This document shows, piece after piece, positions 35,901-47,900 of a DNA stretch of 64,000 bases. The translations under genes and the position numbers were made by a program. A model generated the notes under the pieces. The model did no database searches. It had not been told where the DNA came from and saw only the letters and a list, made by a program, of their open reading frames with translations. The stretch comes from Blastomussa wellsi (taxonomy: Eukaryota > Cnidaria > Anthozoa > Scleractinia > Plerogyridae): NCBI GenBank assembly GCA_947652115.1, contig OX393564.1, positions 23,531,076 through 23,595,075 on the forward strand, read 5' to 3'. Positions within the stretch are counted from its first letter, which is position 1. Each line of letters begins with the position of its first letter.

Positions 35901-38561
35901 AAGACACTGGCATATAATAAACAAGAACCTTTCTTACACAATTTTGCTTTATTACTTTTGAAGGCCGCCCTGGCAACAAATTAATAGAGTGATATTAATT
36001 GAGTAGGCAAAATTACAAGGGTTTGTATGGAGTCACTGAAGCATGAAGGAGCCAATATCTCACCCCCCCAAATTGAAATAAGATGCTGATTTTTGGCAAG
36101 TGGACATTCTTGATCATAAACGTTCAGAATCCCATAATTTCATAAATTTAGCTCTTGTGACGTCATCACTTTATCATTCTATTTTCTCTATTACATTTTT
36201 TGATTAACCTTGAATGATAAGAGGTTCGAGTTTGAAAGCAATGCCAACGGGTCCTGTGTAGGTTAAGGTTAAAGAATATAAAGAGCAATTAACTAAGGGG
36301 TACAGCTTTAACAAAGCACAAGTTAGAGTAAATACCCTCTACATAAATTTCATGTAAAGATGTTACAAGCTTTTCCAGTGGATTTAAACAACGCTCGCAT
36401 TTATTGGCATATCGTTTTCTAATACCATACCTTATATTTCAATGACTTCTGATGTAGAGTGATTCTTTTTCTATTCCCAGGTTTATCAAAATGTCATCTC
36501 CAAAATTTAACAATATAACTGTGGTGGGATGCCTGTTGTCCTACGTGGAAGTGTTTTTATCAGCGTACAGCAGCTCTGCCTCAGCGACACACAATTCTTC
36601 TCTTTGTTATGTAAGAATAGCTTGCTTTCAGTCATGTGAATGCTTTTAGATTTATCTTTGACACAGGCAGTTTTTTCTTAAACCAGCTTGCATTTTGCTA
36701 CTTTCCATTATTTATTTTATTCGTATCCACTTTGTAATACTATAAATGTACTTCGTGAGACTGGCGAAGAAACAATTTTATTTTCCCCATTCTAGTAAAA
36801 GTAATTACTCATTTTGTTTTTCATTAACATTACGCTTGAAAAATGATTGACTTCCTTGTTCTTTTAAACTCTAGATAAATAAAAAATGCCGTTCCTCATT
36901 GTTCATACTAGAAAATACTCGATCGAAAGTGCCCCTGTCTCTTAGGTTTCTCATTTTTCTCCTGGTTATTTTTTCATGAGTGGTTTCACTTAAAATTCTC
37001 TCATGACAACGATCGCTTTTTCTAATATTAGGTTAACGCCTGCCTCCTCTCTACTGGTTTCACTTTGGCATTTGGCGGCATTTTCGTCAAAACCTGGAGA
37101 GTTTACAAAATATTTACAAATAACCAGATGAAAAGAGAGGTGAGGAAAGAACGTATTTACGTTCTCCATAATTTCCTTCGACTTCATTCAGACACGTCTT
37201 CGTCGCCTTTGTCCTCCTACCACCACCACCACCATCAACACCTCCACCAGCACTACCACCACCTCCAACACCACTACCACAACCACCACCACCTCCACCA
37301 CCACCTCCTCCTCCTCCTACTCCTCCTCCTCGGTTCATCCTGCCCCTGCTTTTATCTTTTCCCTCCTCTTCCAACTTATCGTTATCGTTAGCTTGTGCTA
37401 ATGCTGTAATTGATCACCGGTAATGATAAGACAGAGGGCTGTAGCCATAGGACTGGAATATGTTCTATGTTCTTTGTAGATTGGAAAGCTGAGTAACATT
37501 AGCCTCCTTCTGAGGCTATGTGCTGGTTGGTTTATAGATGTCATCATTTTGTCAACTTGGGCAGCTATTGATCCAATATCGATAAAGCGTATGATGATCG
37601 ACGAGGAGGTAAATAAACATTGACAGTCTCTTGTTTGAGTTGGGGTTTGGTAGTTGCTATTTTGATTGTTTCTGGTTACTTCTTATCATCATGCGAAGAG
37701 TGCTCATTAGTTATTCGTTAGTTGAACATCTTAACAAATGTCACCCCGGGGCAGACTGCTTACTGAGCATTGTTTAGTGATGGCCGTACTGTGGATCGGC
37801 GCATGGCCAACGTGAAAAAAGTAGCCTAGTTTATCGAAGCTGTTGACGGAGGTTAGCCTGACAGTACTCCGCTTTCTATTCCAGGTTGAAGATAACGACG
37901 ATGACGTCATGGAAGAGCTACTGATCTATCGATGTACCTCTGACCATTACGTGACCTGGGTGATGTCAATCTGTGGCTTCAAAGGAGTTCTGTTGATTTT
38001 CGGCGTGTTCTTGGCCTGGGAAACCAGAAATGTTCATTATCCCTCTTTAAACGATTCAAAGAACATTGGCTTAGCAGTGTACAATGTGTTTATGTTTTCG
38101 TGTTTGGCACTTGTGGTTGAGTTTGTGGTCACCTATCCTCCTCTAAAGATGCTGGTTGGAAGATCAATCGTGCTCGTGGGGACTACGTCTACAATTTCTT
38201 TGCTATTTGTTCCAAAGGTAAGATTGTTTGTGCTCCCCTACACTGACATTCACATAAAGTCCGTAAACGTCGTACACAGAGTTCGCCTTGCATGCCTGGG
38301 AACTAGGAAAGGGATAGTTTGTCGAATCACGTCACGCTACACTACGTTGCCCAGGATTTTTTGTGATGTGATGATCTTCCATGTCATGTCATGTCAAGCT
38401 GTAAATTGTTATCTGTTTTTTTTTTACCTCAGATTCTTCATATCAGGAAAAACAACCTAGTTAGCCCAGGTACAGAACCGACCCGAAGTGAATTCGAAAC
38501 TTATGGAGCGTCTGAAGGACATTCTGAGATGAAAATAGAGACTTGCAACAGCAAGCACTAA
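29979..38561 (+). CDS. Metabotropic GABA-B receptor-like class C GPCR
   Basis: Fifteen exons, all in phase: 29979-30221, 30820-30957, 31700-31870, 32564-32668, 33575-33640, 33868-34053, 34559-34795, 35166-35229, 35482-35562, 35747-35897, 36481-36610, 37032-37139, 37480-37608, 37885-38217, 38433-38561; total 756 aa. A signal peptide opens at ATG 29979; the frame upstream has no ATG. A Venus-flytrap domain (about 30-400) carries GPGCS, VAEAA, YFRTS, ARIIIGLMYE and YVWIIVGWY blocks typical of GABBR1/2. Seven membrane segments span about 455-710, ending in LLFVPK. Against human GABBR1 contacts, Ser110, Ser133, Tyr231 and Trp259 are kept, but the His is Ser150 and the Glu is Tyr326. The tail has only about 42 residues, with no visible coiled coil or RSR retention signal. 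GABA-B receptors work as heterodimers coupling to Gi/o. Whether this one binds GABA is open. Confidence 0.92.
30471..30697. mobile_element. TTAA-flanked MITE in GABA-B-like receptor intron 1
   Basis: The ends TTAAAGGAGCTACATCACG and its complement (CGTGACGTAGCTCCTTTAA) form terminal inverted repeats flanked by TTAA. The interior (TAGTTTACTAAGG, TTTGAAAAATTTAGG) recurs in DOP1 intron 2 at 59184-59425. No coding is present. The TTAA target is shared with piggyBac-like elements, but no transposase is present to assign it. Confidence 0.8.
31985..32180 (+). repeat. Dispersed repeat shared with a DOP1 intron, copy 1
   Basis: The block GTGTCAACTCTAAGAAGGCC, then CTGTTTCG, GGGAAAC/ATGAAGT and ATTCGGGACG, reappears in the same order at 55757-56005. 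It lies in intron 3 of the GABA-B-like gene. Class unknown, no ORF. Confidence 0.65.
32811..32827. repeat. Homopolymer C tract
   Basis: Seventeen C in a row in intron 4 of the GABA-B-like receptor. Length may vary with sequencing. Confidence 0.9.
32950..33068 (-). mobile_element. Partial inverted copy of the 33288 MITE
   Basis: Shares GGCTATGTTGGTGAACCAAA, TCCTCCGGGAATTGAACTC and CCAACATGGTCGCTTGTC, in reverse orientation, with the complete copy 220 bp downstream. The terminal ACTCTATAG end is absent. Confidence 0.7.
33288..33471. mobile_element. MITE with GAGTATTTTCACAC ends
   Basis: The left end ATAGAGTATTTTCACAC pairs with the right end GTGAAAACACTCTATAG. The interior includes AAGCGGCCATATTGGATTGC and several AATATGGCCG phrases. 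It lies in intron 4 of the GABA-B-like receptor, just ahead of the 66-base exon 5. A further degraded relative is at 15800-15900. Confidence 0.8.
36007..36165 (+). repeat. Dispersed repeat, copy 2
   Basis: Second copy of the repeat at 18672-18805: CAAAATTACAAGGG, ACTGAAGCATGAAGGAGCC, AAATTGAAATAAGATGCTGA in order. It is in intron 10 of the GABA-B-like receptor, between the exons for membrane segments 1 and 2. Confidence 0.7.
37217..37332 (+). repeat. CCA/CCT-rich trinucleotide microsatellite
   Basis: Imperfect CAC/CCA units grade into CTC/TCC units in intron 12 of the GABA-B-like receptor. Long frames across it (His-rich on plus, Gly-rich on minus) are by-products of the repeat. Confidence 0.85.
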
Positions 38562-39683
38562 CGTTCCTGACGTCCGAACATAACCGTGGAAATTCGGTCA
38601 AGCTGAAGTTTCCCTTTCGTAAACTGTACATGCCATGTCGGCGACTCTAAATAAGCACACCACATCGAAAGTTTTTTCTATGACAAAAATGCGTGTTACC
38701 TCCAGGAATCGAACCCAGAGTCTCTGGCATGCTAATGTTCCTCATTCGCCACTACACCTCTTTACTGATCCGCCAAATCACGGAATGAAATCAATATTAT
38801 TTCTTGTTGAGTTTTTTCAAGTGATAACGATAATGATAATGGTCACGAATCGCAAGAACTGAGAACTACCGAATTCGTGAATTTGATTGGCTAAAATTGA
38901 TAGTGACCACGATCGGGATTTTTCCATATGGTCCGATTATGTTTTTCGGTGAGAAAGTTACAAACTTAAGTACAAAAACCGTGATTGGTTTTGCTATTAT
39001 AAATTTTAAGTGGAGAGGCAAAACGCTTGACGAGAAAAAAACAGAAAAGAGGAGGGCAAAACGTCAAATTTTATCTTATAATAAAAGAACAGTTTCGACC
39101 CAGTCCAGGCCAAACGGTATTGACCATTAAAAGGCCATGGTATCGACCTTTAAGAATGGCATCAACCGCGTTTACGAAAGGGAAATCATCCTAGCCGACC
39201 AGATGAGATTTCGAGGAAGGTCATCGAGCATTTGAGACGAGAGCAAAAGGCTTCTGATAACGGCTACTGGAAGAGGTCCGAAAATTCCCAAAACATTTCC
39301 GGAGGTTTCTTTACTCGCAGTGTCGGAGTTATACCTGAACTTTCCGAGCCTTGAATTATTTATTACACAGGATTTTTACCAAAATATTACGCATGTATAT
39401 TGTCTTCGATTTTAAGGTATAGTTTTGTAAATAGCAGAAAATAACATATCGTCTAATAGTTCTTTGACAAGCTTATATTTGAAGAGGATGAGGTCCATGA
39501 AACATGTATAAAATAGGGTGGATGGATGCGAACTTGAAAGCTCGGTAGGTTCGTTCTTGGGAACAATTATATTGATAGCTCGGTAGAATCTTAGTCATGG
39601 AACTCGAAGGATTTGTTCAAATGCGATTTTTTAAGTAAAAGACGTAAATCTAGTCAGAATATTGTCTCGGACTGGATTACCAA
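38562..39683. other. 3' flank of the GABA-B-like receptor
   Basis: The 3' UTR should start here. The first AATAAA I see is near 39080, about 520 bases past the stop. A tRNA-like repeat lies at 38685-38775. No other gene is supported. Confidence 0.5.
38685..38775 (-). repeat. tRNA-like (Ala-AGC-like) SINE head or tRNA pseudogene
   Basis: On the minus strand a segment has an anticodon-loop-like TTAGCAT, a stem, and a B box GGGTTCGATTCCTGG. The D arm and acceptor stem are poor, so it is more likely a tRNA-derived repeat than a working tRNA. Confidence 0.45.
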
Positions 39684-39872
39684 GGGCTTGATTACATGAG
39701 CCGGGCTGGCCAAGTTTGCCGGGCTTGTTTCAGTTTACCGAGATCTCGGTACGTCTGTTAAACGCAACAAAAATCAACTTCGCGATTACATGACAACCGG
39801 GCCAGCCCGGTTAGCCGACAAAGAAACCCATCCCGGCAAACCGGGCCAGCCCGGCTCATGTAATCAGGCCCC
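39684..39872. mobile_element. MITE with ~47 bp inverted ends
   Basis: GGGCTTGATTACATGAGCCG at the left is matched in reverse complement at the right (CGGCTCATGTAATCAGGCCCC). Both are followed inward by GGGCTGGCC and TTTGCCGGG. The total length is about 190 bp, with no coding. Confidence 0.85.
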
Positions 39873-40921
39873 AAATAAGAGCAAAGTCGAAGAAAGCGTA
39901 CGCGATTCTCAGCATTTTATAATTCTAGCAAAAGGTGCAGTCTGGAGAGAGACTCAGGGATTGAAACTTTTAGCAGATACAAATTATTTCATATTCAATC
40001 GTTGCTTCCCACACAAAATTCGTTTTGCTTCAATTTACCCGGCTTACAACAACTTCAATGCAAGATTTTACAGACTTAAAATGCAACATTTTACGATTTT
40101 GCACGTTGTTACGAAAACCAAATTAACTGAAGGTAAGTGTTGCATGGCGCTTGGGCCTGGTTTAGTTAACTAAGAAAAATAATCAGTTTAAAAGGGGCGC
40201 AAAAAATTCTCGCAATTTCGTAGCACGGAAATCATGCTTTATAAACAAACCTTGTTGCCCAGTAACAAAAACAAAAAAGTTTAACTTTAGATGATTGCAG
40301 TGGGTAGATGAAGCGAAATCTTCCGAAACGGAGCCTCATGAAATCTTTATTACTAACCTTTAAATTTTATTGCTACATTGTCAAACGCATACAAAATATG
40401 CTACGCTTTAAATTGAAGTCAGTAAAACTCCCTGTTCTACCGTGTTAAAAAACGTGTTCTCTAAATTTCAATACCTAATTTCCTACACTGATGAGCTAAA
40501 AGTATTCCAAATATAAATTTTCTTACCTTTAGAATATTTCATTGCAAAAAGAAACATAGAACATAGCTTATCCAAATGAACGAGTAATATATTATTGTTG
40601 TCTATCGTTGCGTTACCTTATTTTAAATATTCGGCCTTATATTAACATCTTTAACCTTAGCTTAAATACAATTCAATGGCATGATGAAAAAATGTAACAC
40701 AATACAAAAAACGCGCTACTTTACAATTTACAAGATTTTTTGCTCTAATCCTAAAGACTAGTTCGTCAATTTCTTCTAGCTCATCAGTGAACTTTCAAAT
40801 ATTTTTATAGTCCCTATAAATTTAAAAGGTCTGGTAAAACAACACGGGCTGAGAAAGGCTGAGAATTAGAGTTTGTCAAAGCTTTCTTCGCTTGTTATCG
40901 ACAGTGGTCTGGATAGGTGAT
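39873..40921. other. Intergenic DNA between two MITEs
   Basis: AT-rich, with no supported gene and no further repeat recognised. It belongs to the spacer between the GABA-B-like receptor and the 3' end of DOP1. Confidence 0.5.
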
Positions 40922-41293
40922 ATAGGGAGCTTAAGCAATGACGACGGCGACGGTTCGGATGACGCCTGCTTAAAAATGAATTTATATTTTACGTACGAAT
41001 CTCGCAATTGCCTTGATGTATTCGGTGCATCTATCGCTTTTAAACGCAGTTCTTCAAGAAAATATAAGGACGGCGTTTATTTTCAAACAGAAAAACGGAA
41101 ATTTCGCCGCCGAGGTTCACGTTCTCCAAAGTACTCAGAATTTGGTCATTTCACGTTGTTGTTTTGCAGAGGACGGCAACGAAATGTACAAAAATTATAA
41201 CGCACGTGCAGAACTATTGTACTGCTCATTAAATCTTTTGTTTAGCGACGTTCTCGTTGACGTTGCCGTCGTGGTTTGCTTAAGCTCTCTAAA
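40922..41293. mobile_element. MITE with GAGCTTAAGCAA terminal inverted repeats
   Basis: The left end GAGCTTAAGCAATGACGACG is mirrored at the right by CGTCGTGGTTTGCTTAAGCTC. About 370 bp long. The open frames within it (for example 40892-41200) are incidental. Confidence 0.8.
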
Positions 41294-41414
41294 TTATCTG
41301 AGATCCGCCGTCTTGTCCCCAGGCCTTCATGGGCTTGTGAACGGTGCCTTAAGACGAGGCAGTGGCATGTGCCTCTTGTGGACTCTCTTGGAAGTTTGAG
41401 CGGGTTTTGAAGTA

Positions 41415-41560
41415 ATACATCAAACACTCGAGACAGTGTTTCATCGGGATATCCAAACACCGAGAAGAGAGTTGAAAATACGACGCGCAGCGGAGTATTT
41501 TTAACGAATTTCGAGGTGTTTGGATAGCCGATGAAACACCGTCTCGAGTGTTTGATATAT
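41415..41560. repeat. Foldback element with ~48 bp arms
   Basis: The arms share CAAACACTCGAGAC, GTGTTTCATCGG and ATCCAAACACC in reverse complement around a 48 bp centre. It lies about 440 bp past the DOP1 stop, possibly within its 3' UTR. Confidence 0.85.
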
Positions 41561-41999
41561 CTTCTCAAGCGAAACAAAAACTAAGCAAACGGAGAGGTAA
41601 ACTGGTCAACATTAAGATCGGGTATCCAAACCTCCTTCACGGTTATGATTTTTTTTGTTTTAACTCGATGAATTGTCAATGAGTTTGAGAATTGGTGGTC
41701 AGACCAGAGACGGGAATTGTTCCAACTCTTCTCAACTATCCGTTTTATCTAATGTCTATACACGAATGATAAATTTCAAAATCTACGAAGTTCCTTCGAA
41801 TCGTAGCTGGCTGATTCTTCACTAAATTAAATCTATTCTATACTAGTAATCTGAATTTGGGCGATAAAATGTTACTAAAGTGCCACCACCATTATGAAAA
41901 CAAACTAGAGACGACATTCTTCCTTTAGCAGTGTTTGCGAGAAAAAATATCTGTGATCCAGTAACCTCTTGGGCTTAAAGAGCGTATTCACTGACAGAT

Positions 42000-44900
42000 T
42001 TAGTCCACGACAAGAGGTTCAAGGAAATCTCTTTCCACGACTCGTTCCAACAAGCTTTTACCTTGCGGGTTCTTAGACTTGCTGTTTTTGTCTCCAGACT
42101 CGCCGCAGTTGTCAAACCTGTTCCTAGACAAACACTGAAAGAACGGAAGCAGTTGATCCAAGGACTTGATCTGGTACATAGTCAACAATGGCTGCCCGGA
42201 TACGCGCTGTAGCTTCTCAACATCACCTTGATCTCTCCTCTTCTTCCTAAGTAATTTTTCCAAGCGCGCAATGTGAGGTTTAAAGACGGGGACCTTTTCC
42301 TCCCCTGCGGTCATGTTATACGCTTCGCCTTCAAACGCCCACCGATACAGCTGAAACTGCGACAAATAATCGCTCGGCAAAGCTTGAGAAAGATCGAGGA
42401 GCTTGCACACCGCTAGGTAAAGACCGAGCCATTTTTCCTGCCTGTAGTTCACATAACCGTTTGACCCGAGCAATAATTCAGATATGACCATTCTCTGCTT
42501 GTGTGATTTGCCATCGGAGCTCAGGTCGCTCTCCATTTGAAGCAACACGTGTACAACTTCCGACACGATTGTAGGCCACAGTGGCGTCAAGTGGTGCGCA
42601 GACATGCGCAATATCAACACCCGAAAGAACAAGAATATCTGTTCGTGGACAACTGGGGACTGGGGTAGCCTCAGGCTCTCGGCAAGGCGCTCTTGTATTT
42701 CAGGCAGAGCGTACTGGTACTGATCCACCTCGCTGCAGAAAATTGTAAATGACAGCTTCTTTAGAAGTTGAGCGCGTTGTTCCATTTCCTGCCCAAAAAA
42801 AAAACAGATAACACAAAAATACACCTTAGCAACACTGAGTTTTAATGATGTTTAGTCTATGTTACAAGATTACCAAATAGTCGCTATGAAACTTAATGTT
42901 AGTAAAGAAAGTACTTCTTTTAAATGAGTGAACTATAGCTTCACTACAAACACTTATGTCTCCTGGGTGAAACAGCTAAAAGCTGCAAGCAAATGAGATG
43001 GCAAATCTTTGAAAACCTTCCGGCCTAAGAACTTTTCAAAAACCCATTAGTCCATCTGTACCTTCCTTTGTATTCGGTATTTGCTGTATTGTGAAAATGT
43101 TCCTTCACTTTTAAGCGGTTATTTTTACAATTAACTTAATTTGGTGGTGATTTTCCCATGTCTAGATCTGTCCTGGGTGACTCGGAAATGGAGGGTAATC
43201 CTTCCATCTCAGCAGGCCCTATGTCTTCACTAAAAGGATGTTTTGTCAGCAAACGCCACACAGGGTGTTACCAATGTAAACACAAAGGAAAGTGATAACA
43301 AAAAAGGTGAAAATACATCAAAAACAACACACTGAGAAAACTTTACCTGCTCCCTGTTAGCAAAAATGTTGATGGAAGCACTCTGACTTAAGCCGGCCAC
43401 TCGTGTCATCAGCTCTTTGAATGACGTGTTGTCCTGCGTCATCAAATTATCGATAATTGTTTGCCAGCTTCCGATACACGTGATGTCCATTTGAAAGAAA
43501 TTCGGGTCCAGTAACAGCTCCATGACCTCTTTCTTCCAAGCGCGCCGAGTGTACTGGTACCCACTTAAGGACGCCAGGAGGTTACAGCAGGCGCGGAAGC
43601 TCGGCACATTGTGCGGGCTGGAAGAAGAAGCATAAAATTATAATGCAATTAAACCATGTGGTCTGGCGGTGTAAACACGGGTAAAAAATAAAATATAGAA
43701 ATTGTTTTTGAATTTTTGTTGCAATATATGACCGTCACGGCATAGGGGAGAGAATGTGTATTGAAAATACAATATAATGCCAAAAAAGAGAGAACCCCAG
43801 TACCTGTGATTCTTGAGAAACGGTGTAACATTGTACATAACAGTCGTCAGAAAACTCGTCATTCGTTCCTTCTCGTCGCTTCCAAACACCATGTCCAAAA
43901 CTGGGGCGAGCACCTCGGCTAACACGAACAGAGCCTGGGTACTATAACTGCTTGTATTACTGGTATTACCGCTGGGCAAAGTTGGCGGCGGCACCGGAGG
44001 TTCAGCTTCAGAGATTTCCGATTCGACGTTGCTGGATTGATCGGAAACGGCTTGGTCGGCGCCGCCTAGTTGTGGGATTACTGCCAGTGTCCGTCGAAAC
44101 CACGCGGCGTTTTCCAGGGACGAGCCCGCCACCGTGTTACACGCCTCCACGAGGCGCTGCGTTATGTCCTGGTTGATTTAACACATGAAGAAATTCGGAA
44201 ATGGTTTAAAGATTTTAAAAATGGACTTGTAACCAGGTTTCATGACACTGGTTAAAACATTTTGTCAATAAAATGTCTAAAAACCAAACGTTTCGGCTAA
44301 AACTTAAGCATTCTTTAGGGGAATGAAGTGACAAGAAAATTTCTCACGAAGAGCGCGATATAGGAAAGCGGATTATATTAAGATGAATAGCTGCTGAAAT
44401 CGATTTTAGGTTCAAGGGGAATGGCTGAAGTTCTTTTCCAATAATGTTATACTCGTCTGGCAAATGCATTCCATCGTCGCGATTGAGCGGATTACCGCAC
44501 GTGTAAATTTCCTGGCTTCCAATTGGTCAGTTTCAACACAACCAGTCTAACTCAGTGTATAAAAGCAGCTCGTTCGCGAACTCGGCAGCAAACCCGCTCA
44601 CAGCCACTTGAGCACAGTGAAAAAGCAACTGACGAAGGAAGCCATTTTAGTTTCCGAAACCGGTATTGCATCACAAAATTACTGAGAATAATAGACTCGG
44701 TCAAATATATTCTCCAATTGTCGCTCACATGAAGGACAATCCTTTTAAAGACCTTTTGGTCAGAGCTAAAAGTCCTTCGCACATTTAACAACCGAACTTT
44801 GGAGTTATAAACGGTAAGGGTCAAGTGACAGCAACACAAAAACTATGATAACTATGATAGGCGAGTACTGAATATTATTTCGTTCTTGTGGGAGGCGCAG

Positions 44901-47900
44901 TGACACAGTGGTAAGTATACTCGACTCCGGATCAAGCGATCTCGGTTTAAGTCCTGGGCAGGGACATTGTGTGGAGTTCTTGCACAAGACACTTCGAATA
45001 ATTATAATAATAATCACTAAACAAATTAATAATTATAATAAATTAATAATTAAAATAAATTTATAAATATTATAAATTAATAAATATCATAATAATAACT
45101 ACTTCACTTCACTTTTAGTGGTAACCTCCATCGGCTACTTTCACTCTGTGTAGACTTTGGATAGACAGCGTTTTCGTGCCAGTTAGTCTACACTGAACGC
45201 TGCGAGCTTTACAGTATATTTCTGATGAGTTTCCTGACTAGGTGTCAAGCTATAGCTTGGTCCATAGAGGAACTGGTACTTTTATTGAAAGTAGGGAAAG
45301 TCGAGTTTTAAACCTGTTTTACCTGTAACTCCTTTCGCACTTTCCTGTCCTCTTGTAAAGGGATATTCTGCACGTACGACCGCAGGATAACCAGTAACAG
45401 GAACAGAGCTGGAGGGAAGTTTAACTGAAGTCCCTCCTTCATGAGAGATAGCAGAGAAGATCGCACCACAATCAACTGGCTTGCAGAGGCTTTGAGCAAA
45501 TACTCGTACAGGAACTGCAATATGTTGACTTCTAGGCCTGACTGAGTGGGCGTGGTCTTGTCTTTGCTTGTGACAACTTGGCGCACGATCTGTTTGACAT
45601 TGTCAATCATGTCTTCCACAGACAACGCCTGCGAACAGGGGGTACATTAAGTGTGATTTAAAGTATTGAAAATTAGCAACTGGAAAGTTCCAATGAACGA
45701 AGAAGCGTTCATAATTCAAGTAACTCAGCCAAATCTCTCAACAGGAGTCGAACCCATGGCCTTTCAGATACCTGTTGGACGTTCCAACCACCAAGTTATG
45801 GAAGACTGGTGCTGAGTGAGGTCATAAACTACGTTCCTATGTGTAACACATGTCCTGCCATAACTGCAAGGCTTATATATCGAAATGATAAATGCGGAAA
45901 AATGACCATTGGAATGGTGACTTGGATAAAATAGAATGAATGAAGAAGCCAAGTTTCATTTCACTTTATCCAAGTCACCATTCCATTTTGTTGCGGCACT
46001 ATTTGCGTATTTGTTTCATTGTCTTTTTGTTTGTATGTACTTTTTACGACTTTTTGAATCGGTGAGGCTGCATTACGAGTTGCATTGTTTTTTTACCGCA
46101 AAACTACGGCTTTATTACAACACAAAGACATTTCTACCTTGATAGCGTACACGATATCCACAACAATGACCTGCTCTTCAGAAGCTACCGGGATGGCTCT
46201 CGTTGCCTTGACCCCAGATCCCTCTCGCCTCCGACGCTGGTACCATACGTCAGCAAGCGAGGCGAGGAATACAATCGTGTGATTCATGGTGATTGGGGTT
46301 AGCAGCTGAAGGATCTGCTGTTGGACGGCCTGGAAGTTTTTAAATAAAAATTGAGTTGAACTGTAATAAAAAAAAATTGAAAGTCCTGTTAAAGGGAATT
46401 AGTCAGAGAAGTTTTCATTTGAATGTCGGTAAACCGAAACCAATAGACCTTTTTAGCTACGTATGTAAATTGCCCATTTCAGATCATGTGATGCTCTCCC
46501 GAGAATTACTCCTTTGTCCATTTGGAAATTATTCATACATTTCCGCGTGGATTTGTTTGAATTTGAAAGCAATAAGTCTCACGGGTATCATCACGTGATC
46601 TGAAATGGGGCAACAAACAAATGAAGCTAAAAAGGTCTATTGAAAGCAATCACTCTGGCCAATCACAAAGGATTCAAACAATTCAGTGAACCGATCAGAA
46701 CTCGAATAAAATTGTATCCGGCGCGAAGCGCGGGAAAACGTGCGCGTGCGAGTCAAGACTGGCTTAATTTTACTCATGATTGGATGAAAAAGTGGCGCGA
46801 GATTTTTTAACCAATCACTGAGCAAAGTAATGCAAAACCAACGCAAATCCGAATAACTTTCTAACCTCAAGCAGGGTTAGCACTCATCTGAAACTAAAAC
46901 GTTCCCTGACTTTTCACTGACCTTTGAACAATTATCCCTGACCTTAGATATAAAGAAACAATATAAACCGCTTAGCAGTATTAAAAACAATTGTTTCACA
47001 CGATGTTTTATCTGAAAAGAAATAAAATTCCCTGCCTTTTCATGACTTTGCCAAACATCAAACATTTTCCTTGGCCCTTATCAAAATTCTCTGACTTTTC
47101 CCTGACCTTGAAAATTTATTGTTTTCCCTGACCGTGGCAACCCTGTCAAGGAAAACCGCTCTATTAGAACGTGACGTATTCAGAACTTGCGATAACATAC
47201 AAATAGCGGTGTACGGAAGACTTTATTTGAGTGTCGACGCATTTAGTTATGAAATCTAATAGGCCTCATCACGGTTTTCAACGCCATCTTGACAGGTAGG
47301 CAAAGCGGTCAAAAATTACAGCTACCTCACTTCAAACTTGGCGTATACAATCTTCTGGCTAGTATTCTAACGTTCAGATTCATAAATTGTGCAAAAGTTA
47401 TTTCCCATCAGATTCCCATACCCGTCAAGATGGCGTCGAAAACCGTGACAAGGCATATTGGGGACGCTCTTTGAGGGGTTACTCCGCCTACCTTTGGACT
47501 GCCCATCAAATTCAGCGGCCATTCAGACGGTAGGCGCTGACCAATCGAATCAGCTCTTTGAGGGCTCCATGTGCTCCACACTGAGAAAAGCGAGGATAAT
47601 ATCTTTGGCAGGACGCTCAACAAACCCTCCCGCGCGTCCAGAATGTGCTTTGCTACATCCACACTCTGCACATCGCTAACTGGCGCAGCCTGCACTGAAA
47701 ATGCGTGCAGCAGATTGGTGAACACGGAGCTACTACTGGATTGGATTATGTCACTACTTACGCCCACAGAGGGCGAGGAGCTGGAGCGAGTGATCCGAGG
47801 CTTCAGAGAAAGGGCTGGTGACTGAGGAGCCGTGCTGTCACGTAAGCAGTAGTGACAAATTGATGACAGACTTTCCAACAGGGTCACCATGTAGTCCGGA

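Noticed and set aside
37065..37391. 108-codon His-rich plus-strand frame and Gly-rich minus-strand frame
   Set aside because: The first third is exon 12 of the GABA-B-like receptor read past its donor; the remainder is a CCA/CTC microsatellite, and the minus frame is its complement.
39790..40173. 127-codon plus-strand frame
   Set aside because: Its first 28 codons are the right end of an inverted-repeat MITE and the rest has no recognisable family.
40892..41399. Two overlapping plus-strand frames (102 and 128 codons)
   Set aside because: They lie in a MITE with GAGCTTAAGCAA inverted ends; composition follows the repeat and no domain is seen.
46880..47145. Repeated CCCTGACTTTT-like phrases in DOP1 intron 13
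   Set aside because: Suggests a decayed inverted-repeat element, but the ends are too degraded to define.
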